In this document: in pieces, positions 35,914 to 44,654 of the stretch
Layout: every line of letters begins with the position of its first letter
Position numbering within the stretch: the stretch's first letter is position 1
From: Burkholderiaceae bacterium
Lineage (GTDB): Bacteria > Pseudomonadota > Gammaproteobacteria > Burkholderiales > Burkholderiaceae
NCBI GenBank assembly: GCA_021166835.1
Contig: JAJPEN010000063.1
Span: forward strand, 1-64,000
DNA length: 64,000 nt
Reading direction: 5' to 3'
Program-made: the position numbers and the translations under genes
Notes under the pieces: generated by a model
What the model saw: only the letters and a program-made list of their open reading frames with translations
Database searches by the model: none
What the model was told of the DNA's origin: nothing

Positions 35914-36549
35914 TCATCGCTGCCGGACCACCGACGCCTCGATGCCGTTCTCGGCGAGTTTCGCGCGGGCGCGGTTCATCGAGTCGAGCTGCGAGTAGGG
36001 TCCGACGCGGACACGATACAGCGTCTGGCCGTTGACCTGCGCATCGAGCACGCGCGCCTCGAAGCCGATCAGCGCCAGGCGCGCCTTCATGCTCTCGGCC
36101 TCCGACGACGCGCGGAAAGCGCCTGCCTGCAGCAGGTAGCTGGCATCGCCTTGCGCGTCCGCGGCGCCCGGCGACGCGCCCGTGACGCTGGACGACGGCG
36201 CCGAAGCGACGATCGGCGCCGATGCCGACGCAGGCGCCGCAGCCGGCGACGCGGAGCCCGCCGCAGCGCCGGGGCTCGGCGCGGCGGCGGTCGCGACGGC
36301 CGCACCCGCCGGTCGCGCCTTCGCATGCAACGGAGCGTTGGGATCGGGCGCCTCGGACAGCGACTTCGGCTCGAGCGCCGGCTCCGCGTTGCGCTTGCTC
36401 TTGTCGACGAAAGGCACCGGCGCCCGCGTGACGATCATCGCGACCACGACCGCAATCGACAGTCCGGCGATCAGCCCGACCAGGAAACCGAGCAGGGTGC
36501 CGCCGCGCATGCGGCGACCCGGGCCCGGACGAACGAGGCGATCCACCAT
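35914..36549 (-). CDS. SPOR-domain protein downstream of argS (FtsN-like)
   Basis: A 211-residue bitopic membrane protein: cytoplasmic basic N-terminus, one membrane helix (about 17-41), a Pro/Ala/Ser linker and a C-terminal SPOR domain (about 137-211: YLLQAGAFRASSEAESMKARL, YRVRVGPYSQL). Adjacent to argS, dsbA is a conserved beta-proteobacterial position for an FtsN-like division protein. It follows argS with no gap between the argS stop and this ATG. Confidence 0.88.
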   Translation of the reverse strand: MVDRLVRPGPGRRMRGGTLLGFLVGLIAGLSIAVVVAMIVTRAPVPFVDKSKRNAEPALEPKSLSEAPDPNAPLHAKARPAGAAVATAAAPSPGAAAGSASPAAAPASASAPIVASAPSSSVTGASPGAADAQGDASYLLQAGAFRASSEAESMKARLALIGFEARVLDAQVNGQTLYRVRVGPYSQLDSMNRARAKLAENGIEASVVRQR

Positions 36550-38325
36550 TTACATCCTTTCGGGAGCCGATACGCCGAGCAGCGCCAGACCGTTGCGGAA
36601 CACCTGCCGCACGGCGAGCAGCAGCGCCAGCCGCGCGAGCCGCGTCGCTTCGTCTTCGACGAGCACCCGCTCTGCATTATAGTAAGAGTGAAGTTCGGCT
36701 GCTAAGTCTTTGAGATAGAAAGCGATGGCGTGCGGTGCGAGTTCGTCGACCGCGGCCTGCAGCGCCTGCGGAAACGAGGCGGTCCGCGCGCACAGCGCGA
36801 ACTCGCGCGCTCCACCCAACGGATCGAGCGCCACTTCGCCGGCCGCAACGGAACGAGCGAGCGCGCCGGCATCGCCGCCCCACTGCGCCAGCACCGAGCA
36901 GATGCGCGCGTGCGCGTACTGGATGTAATAGACCGGATTCTCGTCGGTGCGCGCGAGCGCCAGGTCGACGTCGAAGACGAACTCGCTGTCGGCCTTGCGC
37001 GAGATCAGGAAGAAGCGCACCGCGTCGCGCCCGCGCTGCTCGTCTATGCGCACCTCGCCGTCGTCGTCGCGCACCTCGCCGGTCCACAGGATCAGGTCGC
37101 GCAGTGTCACGTAGGAGCCCGCGCGCTTGGAGATCTTCACCTCCTCGCCGCCGCGCATCACGGTGACCATCTTGTGCAGGACATAGTCGGGATAGCCCTG
37201 GGGAATGCCGATGTCCAGCGCCTGCAACCCGGCGCGCACGCGCGCGATCGTGCCGTGGTGGTCGGAGCCCTGCACGTTGATCGCTCGCGCGTAGCCGCGC
37301 TCCCACTTGGTCACGTGATAGGCGACGTCGGGCACGAAGTACGTATAGGCGCCGTCGGACTTGCGCATCACGCGGTCCTTGTCGTCGCCGAACGCGGTCG
37401 TGCGCAGCCACAGCGCGCCCTCGTCCTCGTAGGTGTGGCCGGAGCGGCGCAGCGCGTCGACCACGGCCTGCACCCGGCCGTCGGCGTACAGCGAAGACTC
37501 GAGGTAATGGCGATCGAAGCGCACGCCGAAGGCGCGCAGGTCGATGTCCTGCTCGTGACGCAGGTAGGCGACGGCGAAGCGACGGATCTCTTCGAGATCG
37601 TCGGCGTTGCCGGCGCCGCGCACGGTTTCCACCTGTTCGGCCGAGACGCTCTTTCCGGACAGGTAATCGGCCGCGATGTCGCGGATGTATTCGCCGCGAT
37701 AGCCGTCGGCCGGGAAGCGCGGGTCGTCGGGCTCGATGCCGCGCGCGCGCGCCTGCACCGAACGCGCGAGGTTGTCGATCTGCGCGCCGGCGTCGTTGTA
37801 GTAGAACTCGCGGGTCACGCGCCAGCCGTCGGCTTCGAGCAGCGCCGACAGCGCGTCACCCAGCGCGCCCTGACGACCGTGCCCGACGTGCAGCGGCCCG
37901 GTCGGATTGGCCGAGACGAATTCGACGAGCACGTCCCGGCCTTCGCCGCGGCTGCCGCGGCCGAAAGCGCCGGCATCGGCCACCGCTCGCACGATCGCCG
38001 CGCGCTTCGCGTCGGCGCGCAGCCGCAGATTCAGGAAACCGGGACCGGCGATCTCGATCGACTCGATCAGCGCCGCGGCGTCGCCGCCTTCTCGATCGAG
38101 AGCCTCGAGCGCGTCCTTCAGTTGCGCGGCGATCGCACGCGGGTTCGACTTCAGCGGACGCGCCAGCTGCAGCGCCAGGTTCGAGGCGAGGTCGCCGTGC
38201 TCGGGCTGCTTCGGGCGCTCCAGCTCGATCGACGGAACATCGACGTCGATGCCGGCCTGCTCGACGACGCGCCGCGCCGCGGTGCGCAGCGACTCGGCGA
38301 TGCGCGATTTCTGCTCGGGTAGCAT
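36550..38325 (-). CDS. argS: Arginyl-tRNA synthetase
   Basis: Class I synthetase of 591 residues. The signature [11 protein letters not shown] (HIGH equivalent) and [12 protein letters not shown] (KMSK equivalent) are intact, with the N-terminal Add-1 domain and C-terminal anticodon domain ending [13 protein letters not shown]. The start ATG 38325 lacks a purine-rich site; a TACAAT box lies only nine bases upstream, so translation may begin on a very short leader. Confidence 0.97.
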   Translation of the reverse strand: MLPEQKSRIAESLRTAARRVVEQAGIDVDVPSIELERPKQPEHGDLASNLALQLARPLKSNPRAIAAQLKDALEALDREGGDAAALIESIEIAGPGFLNLRLRADAKRAAIVRAVADAGAFGRGSRGEGRDVLVEFVSANPTGPLHVGHGRQGALGDALSALLEADGWRVTREFYYNDAGAQIDNLARSVQARARGIEPDDPRFPADGYRGEYIRDIAADYLSGKSVSAEQVETVRGAGNADDLEEIRRFAVAYLRHEQDIDLRAFGVRFDRHYLESSLYADGRVQAVVDALRRSGHTYEDEGALWLRTTAFGDDKDRVMRKSDGAYTYFVPDVAYHVTKWERGYARAINVQGSDHHGTIARVRAGLQALDIGIPQGYPDYVLHKMVTVMRGGEEVKISKRAGSYVTLRDLILWTGEVRDDDGEVRIDEQRGRDAVRFFLISRKADSEFVFDVDLALARTDENPVYYIQYAHARICSVLAQWGGDAGALARSVAAGEVALDPLGGAREFALCARTASFPQALQAAVDELAPHAIAFYLKDLAAELHSYYNAERVLVEDEATRLARLALLLAVRQVFRNGLALLGVSAPERM

Positions 38326-38333
38326 GGAGCGCG

Positions 38334-38339
38334 ATTGTA
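38334..38339 (-). promoter_or_regulatory. -10 box (TACAAT) just upstream of argS
   Basis: TACAAT followed by CG on the minus strand ends eight bases before the argS ATG, implying a leader of only about one or two nucleotides if used in the normal way. Confidence 0.4.
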
Positions 38340-38390
38340 CTGGCGGTGCCGTGCCTGCCTGCCCGCCCACGAATCTCCCGAAAACGGGAC

Positions 38391-40073
38391 TCAGCCGATC
38401 GCCGAAGCCGACTTCGCCTGAGCGCGCAGCACGTGCTTCTGGATCTTCCCGGTCGACGTCTTCGGCACCGGCCCGAAGCGCACTTCGCGCGGAACCTTGT
38501 AGCGCGCCAGATGCGCGCGGCAGTGCTCGATCAGCTCGTCGGCCAGCGCCCTGCTTTCCGCGGCGGTGCCCGGCACGCGCTCGGCGCGCAGTTCCACGAA
38601 GGCGAGCGGCGTCTCCCCCCATCGCTCGTCGGGCCTGGCGACCACCGCACAGGCGAGCACTGCCGGGTGCTTGTAGAGCGCGTCTTCCACCTCGATCGAG
38701 CTGATGTTCTCGCCGCCGGAAATGATGATGTCCTTGGCGCGATCCTTCAGCTTCACGTAGCCGTCGGGGTAGACGACGCCGAGGTCGCCCGTGTGGAACC
38801 AGCCGCCGGCGAAGGCCTCTGCCGTGGCCTTCTCGTTCTTCAGGTAGCCCTTCATCACGATGTTGCCGCGGAAGACGACTTCGCCCATCGTCGTGGCGTC
38901 GCGCGGCACCGGCTGCATCGTGTTCGGGTCGATGACGGTGAGCCCCTCCTGCACCTGGTAGCGCACGCCCTGGCGCCCGTTGCGCTCGACGCGGCCGGCG
39001 AGGTCGAGTTCGTTCCACGACTCGTGCTTCACGCATACCGACGCCGGTCCGTACACCTCGGTGAGTCCGTAGACGTGCGTGACCTCCCAGCCCATGCGCT
39101 CCATGCCTTCGATCATCGCCGCCGGCGGTGCGGCACCTGCCACCATCGCGCGCACCGGCCAGTCGATGCCCTTCTTCCATTCGGCGGGAGCATCGATCAG
39201 CGTACCGTGCACGATCGGCGCGCCGCAGTAATGCGTGACGCGGTGCTCGCGCACGAGGTCGAGGATCGTCTTCGCCTCGACGCGGCGAAGGCAGACGTTG
39301 GTGCCGGCCACCGCGGGGATCGTCCACGGGAAGCACCAGCCGTTGCAATGAAACATCGGCAGCGTCCACAGGTAAACGGGATGCCGGGGCAGCCCCCACG
39401 CGAGCACGTTGCCGACCGCATTCAGGTACGCGCCGCGGTGATGCACGACCACCCCCTTCGGATCGCCGGTGGTGCCCGACGTGTAGTTCAGGCCGATCGC
39501 GTCCCATTCGTCCTCCGGCAGCGCCCAGCCGTGCGACGGGTCGCCCGATGCGAGCCACGCTTCGTATTCGGCGTCGCCGATGCGCTCACCCGGCCCCCGG
39601 TAGACGGGATCGTCGACGTCGACGACGAAGGGGCGCGGCTGCCCGCCGGCCGCCAGCAGCGCGAGCGCCTCGGCCGCCAGCGGCGCGAACTCGCGATCGA
39701 CGACCAGCACCTTGGCGCCCGAATGTCGCAATTGGAATGCGACGATCGACGCATCGAGCCGCGTGTTGATCGTGTTCAGCGCGGCGCCGGTCATCGGCAC
39801 GCCGAAATGCGCGTCGAGCATCGGCGGCGTATTCGGCAGCAGCACCGAGACGGTGTCGCCGCTTCCGATGTCGCGTGCCGCCAGCGCGGACGCAAGGCGC
39901 CGCGCGCGCTCGAGCATCTGCGACCACGTCAGGCGCAGGCTTCCGTGGATCGCCGCGCAGCGGTCCGGAAAGACGTCGGCGGCCCAGCTCACGAGGCTGA
40001 TCGGCGTCAACGGGACGTAGTTCGCGGCATTGCGGTCCAGGTTCTGGCGGTACGGGTTCGGGCGGGTGCGCAT
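38391..40073 (-). CDS. AMP-dependent acyl-CoA synthetase
   Basis: A 560-residue ANL-superfamily ligase: P-loop [54 protein letters not shown] and the catalytic lysine region [13 protein letters not shown]. It activates a fatty or aryl acid to its CoA ester; the [11 protein letters not shown] motif is common in the medium-chain/3-methylmercaptopropionyl-CoA ligase (DmdB-like) group. ATG 40073 is chosen as the conserved start; the gene is divergent from a GNAT gene with a strong palindrome between. Confidence 0.9.
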   Translation of the reverse strand: MRTRPNPYRQNLDRNAANYVPLTPISLVSWAADVFPDRCAAIHGSLRLTWSQMLERARRLASALAARDIGSGDTVSVLLPNTPPMLDAHFGVPMTGAALNTINTRLDASIVAFQLRHSGAKVLVVDREFAPLAAEALALLAAGGQPRPFVVDVDDPVYRGPGERIGDAEYEAWLASGDPSHGWALPEDEWDAIGLNYTSGTTGDPKGVVVHHRGAYLNAVGNVLAWGLPRHPVYLWTLPMFHCNGWCFPWTIPAVAGTNVCLRRVEAKTILDLVREHRVTHYCGAPIVHGTLIDAPAEWKKGIDWPVRAMVAGAAPPAAMIEGMERMGWEVTHVYGLTEVYGPASVCVKHESWNELDLAGRVERNGRQGVRYQVQEGLTVIDPNTMQPVPRDATTMGEVVFRGNIVMKGYLKNEKATAEAFAGGWFHTGDLGVVYPDGYVKLKDRAKDIIISGGENISSIEVEDALYKHPAVLACAVVARPDERWGETPLAFVELRAERVPGTAAESRALADELIEHCRAHLARYKVPREVRFGPVPKTSTGKIQKHVLRAQAKSASAIG

Positions 40074-40130
40074 CGTCGCAACCTGTTCGGGAGTTGCCGT
40101 CGACGGGCGGGTTGCCCGGGACTCGTGACG

Positions 40131-40136
40131 ATTGTA
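40131..40136 (-). promoter_or_regulatory. -10 box (TACAAT) upstream of the acyl-CoA synthetase
   Basis: TACAAT followed by CG on the minus strand, about 57 nt before the ATG. It is one of the recurrent TAYAATCG boxes in this window. Confidence 0.45.
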
Positions 40137-40212
40137 GGCATTGGCTCGCAGGAAGCGCCTCGTACCTTGGTCGCCGCGCGTACGCCGCCGTACTTCGCTG
40201 GCAAGGGCGTTT

Positions 40213-40229
40213 ATGCTGCATTGCAGCAT
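40213..40229. promoter_or_regulatory. 17 bp perfect palindrome with CTGC-N3-GCAG core
   Basis: ATGCTGCATTGCAGCAT is an exact dyad (8 bp arms, one central base) between the divergent acyl-CoA synthetase and GNAT genes. A TATATT -10-like box for the GNAT gene starts nine bases after it. The core equals the CTGC-N3-GCAG pattern known for PhaR-type repressors of PHA genes, and a PhaM gene is in the same window. Function is inferred. Confidence 0.6.
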
Positions 40230-40272
40230 CCGTCCGGTATATTGGCCGGAAGTCATCCTGCAGGAGATACGC

Positions 40273-40860
40273 ATGACCAACCCGGCAGTGCCCGGCAGGG
40301 TCGCCCCCGGCTTCGTGGTCTATCCGCTCTCCCCCGAATCGCGCCCGCAGATTCTCGAGCACCTGCTGCGGCTGCCGCCGGAGGACCGCCGTCTTCGCTT
40401 CGGCGTGCCGGTTTCCGAAGAGACGATCGCCGGCTACGTGCAGAAGCTCGATTTCTCGCGCGACGCGATCTTCGGCGTGCGCGAAGACCCGGGCGCGCTG
40501 GTCGGCTTCACGCACGTGGCGCAGCTCGACGATGCGGTGGAACTGGGGCTGTCGGTCGACGCCCCTCATCGCGGCCGCGGAATCGCGCAGGCGATGTTCC
40601 GGCGCGCGCTGCTGCACGCCCGCAACCGGGGCTTCCGCCATCTGTTCATGCATTGCCTGGCGGAGAACGCGGCGATGATGCACATCGCGGGCGAAGCGGG
40701 CATGCGCATCGTCATCGACGGCTCGGACCGCGACGCGTCGTTGTCGCTGCCGCCGGCCACCGTTCTCTCGGTGGGTACGGAGTATTACGAAGGGCAGCTC
40801 GTCCTGCTCGACTGGGCGCTTCGCGCGTCGGTTCCGTACCTGCCGCAGGCGATGGATTGA
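40273..40860 (+). CDS. GNAT-family N-acetyltransferase
   Basis: A 195-residue acetyltransferase with the acetyl-CoA-binding motif ELGLSVDAPHRGRGIAQAMF (RGRGIA loop) and a following FRHLFMHCLAENAAMMHIAGEAG helix-strand. The substrate is unknown. ATG 40273 follows CAGGAG; the palindrome at 40213-40229 lies in its promoter. Confidence 0.88.
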   Translation: MTNPAVPGRVAPGFVVYPLSPESRPQILEHLLRLPPEDRRLRFGVPVSEETIAGYVQKLDFSRDAIFGVREDPGALVGFTHVAQLDDAVELGLSVDAPHRGRGIAQAMFRRALLHARNRGFRHLFMHCLAENAAMMHIAGEAGMRIVIDGSDRDASLSLPPATVLSVGTEYYEGQLVLLDWALRASVPYLPQAMD

Positions 40861-40982
40861 CGTCACCCTCGTAGACCGGCGTTCGGAACGCTCGACCCTC
40901 GGTGCCGAAGTACACTCGGCGCCAATCGCCGTGCCCGCGACCACCGTCCGCGTCGTGCGCGGCCTTCTGATCGGGAAGCTGC

Positions 40983-41366
40983 ATGAACACCGAAAAGGTC
41001 GTCTTCGGTTTCTTCATCCTGCTGGCGGCGACGCTGAACTTCGGCTTCGTCTGGGGCGACATCGACGTCGCCGCGCACCATCAGGTGAGCGAGCTGTTCG
41101 CGGCGATCGTCGTGAACCTCGTCGCCACGATCCTGAAGCTGGGCGACCGCACGCAGGTCGGCGCGATCCACCTCGCGTCGAGTCTGGTCGCCGACGTGCA
41201 ACTCCTGATCGCCGCGGCCGTATGGACCTGGGGCAGCCACGTGCAGGTCGGCCATCCGGAGTCGGAGATCGTCGCCAGCGTCGTCTCGCTCGCCGCCGGC
41301 GCATTGCTGGCGAACCTCGTCTCGGTGGTGCTGCTGATCACCGAAACGCTGACCTTCCGCCGCTGA
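40983..41366 (+). CDS. Small integral membrane protein (DUF6394-like)
   Basis: A 127-residue protein with about four hydrophobic segments: 5-24, 38-52, 66-83 and 97-123. I recall similar small proteins (DUF6394) next to potassium-channel genes; here the channel gene starts 21 bp downstream on the same strand, so the two are probably an operon and may form a complex. Function is not known. Confidence 0.7.
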   Translation: MNTEKVVFGFFILLAATLNFGFVWGDIDVAAHHQVSELFAAIVVNLVATILKLGDRTQVGAIHLASSLVADVQLLIAAAVWTWGSHVQVGHPESEIVASVVSLAAGALLANLVSVVLLITETLTFRR

Positions 41367-41387
41367 AGGCGGCGCGCCGGGCGGCGG

Positions 41388-43409
41388 ATGGCGAGCGACT
41401 CGCAGCCCCAGGGCGCCGCGGCCTCCGGCGAAGGGGCGCCTCGCGACGCAGCGCGTCCTCCCGGCGCGTCCTCTACGGACGCCGCCGCAGCCGACGGGGC
41501 CTCTACGAACACGGCCGCCGCCTCAGCCTCTGCCGACGCCGCCCCTCACGACGTGGCCACTGTCGACCTGGCACCGCCCGCGGCAGCGCCCGGCTTCGCC
41601 TGGCTTTCGCATGCGAGCGTGCTGCACCTGCTGCTGCGCCGGCTGCGGCTTCCGCTGCTCGTCGTCATCGTCGTGTTCGCGATCTCGGTGGCGGGCTTCG
41701 TGCTCGTTCCCGGCGTCGATGCCGACGGGCGGCCGACCGCGCCGCTGAGCTTCTTCCACTCCTTCTATTTCGTCACCTACACGGCGACGACGATCGGCTT
41801 CGGCGAAGTTCCCGTCGCGTTCTCCGATGCGCAGCGCATGTGGGCCACCGTCGTCATCTACCTGTCGGTCGTCGCGTGGACCTACATGCTGCTGACGCTG
41901 CTCGCGGCCGTGCAGGACGGCGCCTTCCAGCGCGCGATCGCGTCGATCCGCTTCGAACGGCGCGTGCGCCGCATCGCCGAGCCCTTCCTGCTCGTGCTCG
42001 GCTGCGGCGACACGGGGCTGCGGCTGACGCGCATCTTCGACCGGCTCGGCATGCGCTTCGTCGTCGTCGAGATCGACGCGGCGCGGCTGCAGGCGCTCGA
42101 CCTCGAGGATTTCCGCCACGACGTCGTCGCGCTGCACGACGACGCGAGCCGCCCGCACGCGCTGGTGCGCGCCGGGTTGCGTCACCCCTGTTGTCGCGCA
42201 GTGCTCGCGCTGACCAACGACGATGCGGCGAACCTCGCCGCCGTGCTCACGGCCTCGCTGCTGAACCCGAAGGCGACGCTGATCGCGCGCTCGCACACGG
42301 CGCACGCGACGACGCTGATGCAGGCCGCCGGCCGACCGCGCATCGTCGACCCCTTCGTCGCGTTCGCCGAGCAGCTGATGATGGCGCTGCGCGCACCGGG
42401 CTGCTACCGGCTGTTCGACTGGCTGACGGCGCTGCGCGGAACGCCGCTGGCGCCCGAGCTCGTTCCGCCCGACGGCGCGTGGGTGGTCTGCGGCTACGGG
42501 CGTTTCGGCCGCCCGGTCGCGCATCGCCTGCACGAGCGCGGCGTTCCGGTACGTGTCGTCGAGCCGTCCGCGATCGCCGACGACAACGGCATCGAAGCGA
42601 TCGCCGGCGACGGAACGCAGCGCGAGACGCTCGAGCGCGCCGGAGTCGCGTCGGCGCGGGCGCTCGTCGTCGGCACCGACAACGATCTGCGCAATCTCGC
42701 GATCGCCCGGCTCGCGCAGTCGATCAACCCGGCGCTCTTCGTCGTGCTGCGCCAGAACGAAGCCGAGAACACGTTGCTGTTCGATCACTTCGGCGCCGAT
42801 CTGGTGATGCGGCCGAGCGAGATCATCGCCGACGAATGCGTCGCGCTGCTCACCTCGCCGCTGCTGCTGCGCTTCCTGCGTCATGTGCGGCGACAGACCG
42901 ACGCGTGGGCCGACGAGGTAATCCACCGGCTGCGCGACGCCAGCGGCAGGCTGTCGCCCGACACCTGGGAGATCCGCATCGATCGCGAGCAGGCGCCCGC
43001 GCTGTGCGAGCGCAGGGCGGCAGCGGACTCGCGTGCGGATGCGGTCGTGGTCGCGAGCACGGGCGCGGGGGCGGACGCAGGGGCGGGCGCGGGCGCGGAC
43101 GCGGACGCGGACGCGAGCATCGACCTCCGTGGGCAGGGCGTGCGGATCGGCGACCTGCTGCGCGATCCGCGCGATCGCGGCGCGCGCATCGGAGCGGTCG
43201 CGCTGCTCGCGCTGCGCGCCGATCGCGAGACGCTGCTGCCCGCCGACGACTGGACGCCGGCCGAAGGAGACGAGTTGCTGTTCGCCGGCAGCGAAGCGGC
43301 ACGCCGCCGCATGACGATCGGGCTGCAGGATCGAGGCGTGCTGGACTATCTCGTCAGCGGTGCAACGCGACGGCCGTGGCCGTGGCAGCGCAGCCGCGGC
43401 GAGGCGTGA
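41388..43409 (+). CDS. Potassium channel with two TrkA-N (RCK) domains
   Basis: A 673-residue protein. After a 65-residue low-complexity N-terminus come two transmembrane helices (about 88-110 and 150-175) around a pore with filter TATTIGFGE (135-139 TIGFG rather than the common TVGYG). Two Rossmann domains follow, with GCGDTG (205-210) and GYGRFG (369-374). A Ala/Gly/Asp repeat insert lies near 560-577 before the last domain. It resembles Kch/BK-type ligand-gated channels with duplicated nucleotide-binding domains. Confidence 0.88.
   Translation: MASDSQPQGAAASGEGAPRDAARPPGASSTDAAAADGASTNTAAASASADAAPHDVATVDLAPPAAAPGFAWLSHASVLHLLLRRLRLPLLVVIVVFAISVAGFVLVPGVDADGRPTAPLSFFHSFYFVTYTATTIGFGEVPVAFSDAQRMWATVVIYLSVVAWTYMLLTLLAAVQDGAFQRAIASIRFERRVRRIAEPFLLVLGCGDTGLRLTRIFDRLGMRFVVVEIDAARLQALDLEDFRHDVVALHDDASRPHALVRAGLRHPCCRAVLALTNDDAANLAAVLTASLLNPKATLIARSHTAHATTLMQAAGRPRIVDPFVAFAEQLMMALRAPGCYRLFDWLTALRGTPLAPELVPPDGAWVVCGYGRFGRPVAHRLHERGVPVRVVEPSAIADDNGIEAIAGDGTQRETLERAGVASARALVVGTDNDLRNLAIARLAQSINPALFVVLRQNEAENTLLFDHFGADLVMRPSEIIADECVALLTSPLLLRFLRHVRRQTDAWADEVIHRLRDASGRLSPDTWEIRIDREQAPALCERRAAADSRADAVVVASTGAGADAGAGAGADADADASIDLRGQGVRIGDLLRDPRDRGARIGAVALLALRADRETLLPADDWTPAEGDELLFAGSEAARRRMTIGLQDRGVLDYLVSGATRRPWPWQRSRGEA
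43061..43115. repeat. GGCGCG/GGACGC repeat inside the channel gene
   Basis: A run of 6 bp units (GGGCGC, GGACGC) encodes GAGADAGAGAGADADADAS-like sequence in the loop between the second nucleotide-binding domain and the C-terminal TrkA_C-like part. Frame is kept. Confidence 0.8.
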
Positions 43410-43430
43410 CGGTGTCGTCCATCGAAACCG

Positions 43431-44543
43431 CTACTCGAGCTGCAGCGTCCCCGAGCCCTGCAGGCGCGTCACCAGGTCTGCGCCGACCAGCTTCGACGGC
43501 GTATAGGCGCCACCCGCCGGCCTGTTCTTCATCAGGTGCTCGACGACGGCCAGCGATCCGGTGATCGTCAGGCTGTAGCCGTTCGCGGTGCGGATGCGGG
43601 CGACCTTCGTCTCGCCACGCGCGTTGCGGGCCTCGCCCCAGACGAAGGTCGGCATCTGCGCGCGCTTCTCCGCGCTGGGCCCTTTCACGGTCTTCGCAAT
43701 GCGCGACTTGATCAGCTTCTGCACGAAGGAAAGACCCAGCAGCGGCCGAATCCAGTTCGCGCGCCGCGCGTTGGCGATCATCGCCGGCGAGCCGGGGATG
43801 AACACCTCGACGTTGGGGATGCCGGTGCTGTGGTACGCCGTCGAGACGTCGCCCCAGGGAATGGTCATCGCATCCTTCTCGCCGTCGCCGAAGTCGATGC
43901 GCCGTACTCTGTAGGCGAGCGGCACGGTGACGATCTTTCCGTCGCGACGCACCTTGCCGCCCTGGGCCAGCCCTTCGATCGAGGTCCTGGCGGTGCCGGG
44001 CGACAGGCCGGAACGCGAATCGAAGCCCAGCGCCAGATGCGTCGCGTCCGGCAGCGCCGCCTTCAGTGCCGCCGCCACGCAATCGGTGGGAATCACGTCG
44101 AAGCCGACGCCCGGGCACAGGACGACGCCGACGTCTCGCGCCCGCGCGTCGAGCGACTGCGCGAGTTCCAGCACCGCGATCTCGCCGGTGATGTCGAGGT
44201 AGTGCGCGCGAGTGCACAGGCACGCCTCCATCATCGGTCGCGCGGTCGCCGAGAACGGACCCGCGCAGTTCAGGACGAGGAAATGGCCGTCGACCTGTTG
44301 CGTCGTATGCGCCGCGTCGTCCAGCGCGAAAGCGCGCGCTTCCAGGCCCAGTTCCCGCGCGAGCGCCTCGATCTTTTCGCGGCTGCGGCCCGCCAGCACC
44401 GGCCGGAGTCCGCGCCGGGCGGCTTCGCGTGCGATCAGCTCGCCGGTGTAGCCGTTGGCGCCGTAGATCACCCATCTCGGCGGGGCGGAATCGGGGCTCT
44501 TGTCGTTCACGGGGTTCTCGATGTCGGTCGATGCGGCGGGCAT
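43431..44543 (-). CDS. Saccharopine-dehydrogenase-like / trans-acting enoyl reductase family protein
   Basis: A 370-residue NAD(P)-binding protein: WVIYGANGYTGELIAREAAR (GxxGxxG), VLAGRSREKIEALA and NCAGPFSATARPMMEACL. The family includes mycobacterial trans-acting enoyl reductase and saccharopine-dehydrogenase-like oxidoreductases; the substrate is unknown. ATG 44543 is used. A small hairpin (44565-44581) lies upstream. Confidence 0.85.
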   Translation of the reverse strand: MPAASTDIENPVNDKSPDSAPPRWVIYGANGYTGELIAREAARRGLRPVLAGRSREKIEALARELGLEARAFALDDAAHTTQQVDGHFLVLNCAGPFSATARPMMEACLCTRAHYLDITGEIAVLELAQSLDARARDVGVVLCPGVGFDVIPTDCVAAALKAALPDATHLALGFDSRSGLSPGTARTSIEGLAQGGKVRRDGKIVTVPLAYRVRRIDFGDGEKDAMTIPWGDVSTAYHSTGIPNVEVFIPGSPAMIANARRANWIRPLLGLSFVQKLIKSRIAKTVKGPSAEKRAQMPTFVWGEARNARGETKVARIRTANGYSLTITGSLAVVEHLMKNRPAGGAYTPSKLVGADLVTRLQGSGTLQLE

Positions 44544-44654
44544 CTGCAACTCAACGCGAGGGTGGGCTGCGAAATGCAGCCAATCCGCGTCCGAAACGGT
44601 TTACGTGGCCAGAAATGCCGCCCTTCGCAGCGCGGGCAGGATCCGGCGAGTGCC

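Noticed and set aside
38326..39558. An in-frame N-terminal extension of argS into the acyl-CoA synthetase gene.
   Set aside because: It overlaps a conserved gene in another frame, and ArgS homologs begin near the ATG at 38325.
44565..44581. Hairpin between the saccharopine-dehydrogenase-like gene and metC as a terminator for metC.
   Set aside because: The stem is perfect (6 bp) but no T run follows on the minus strand; it is more likely incidental or regulatory.
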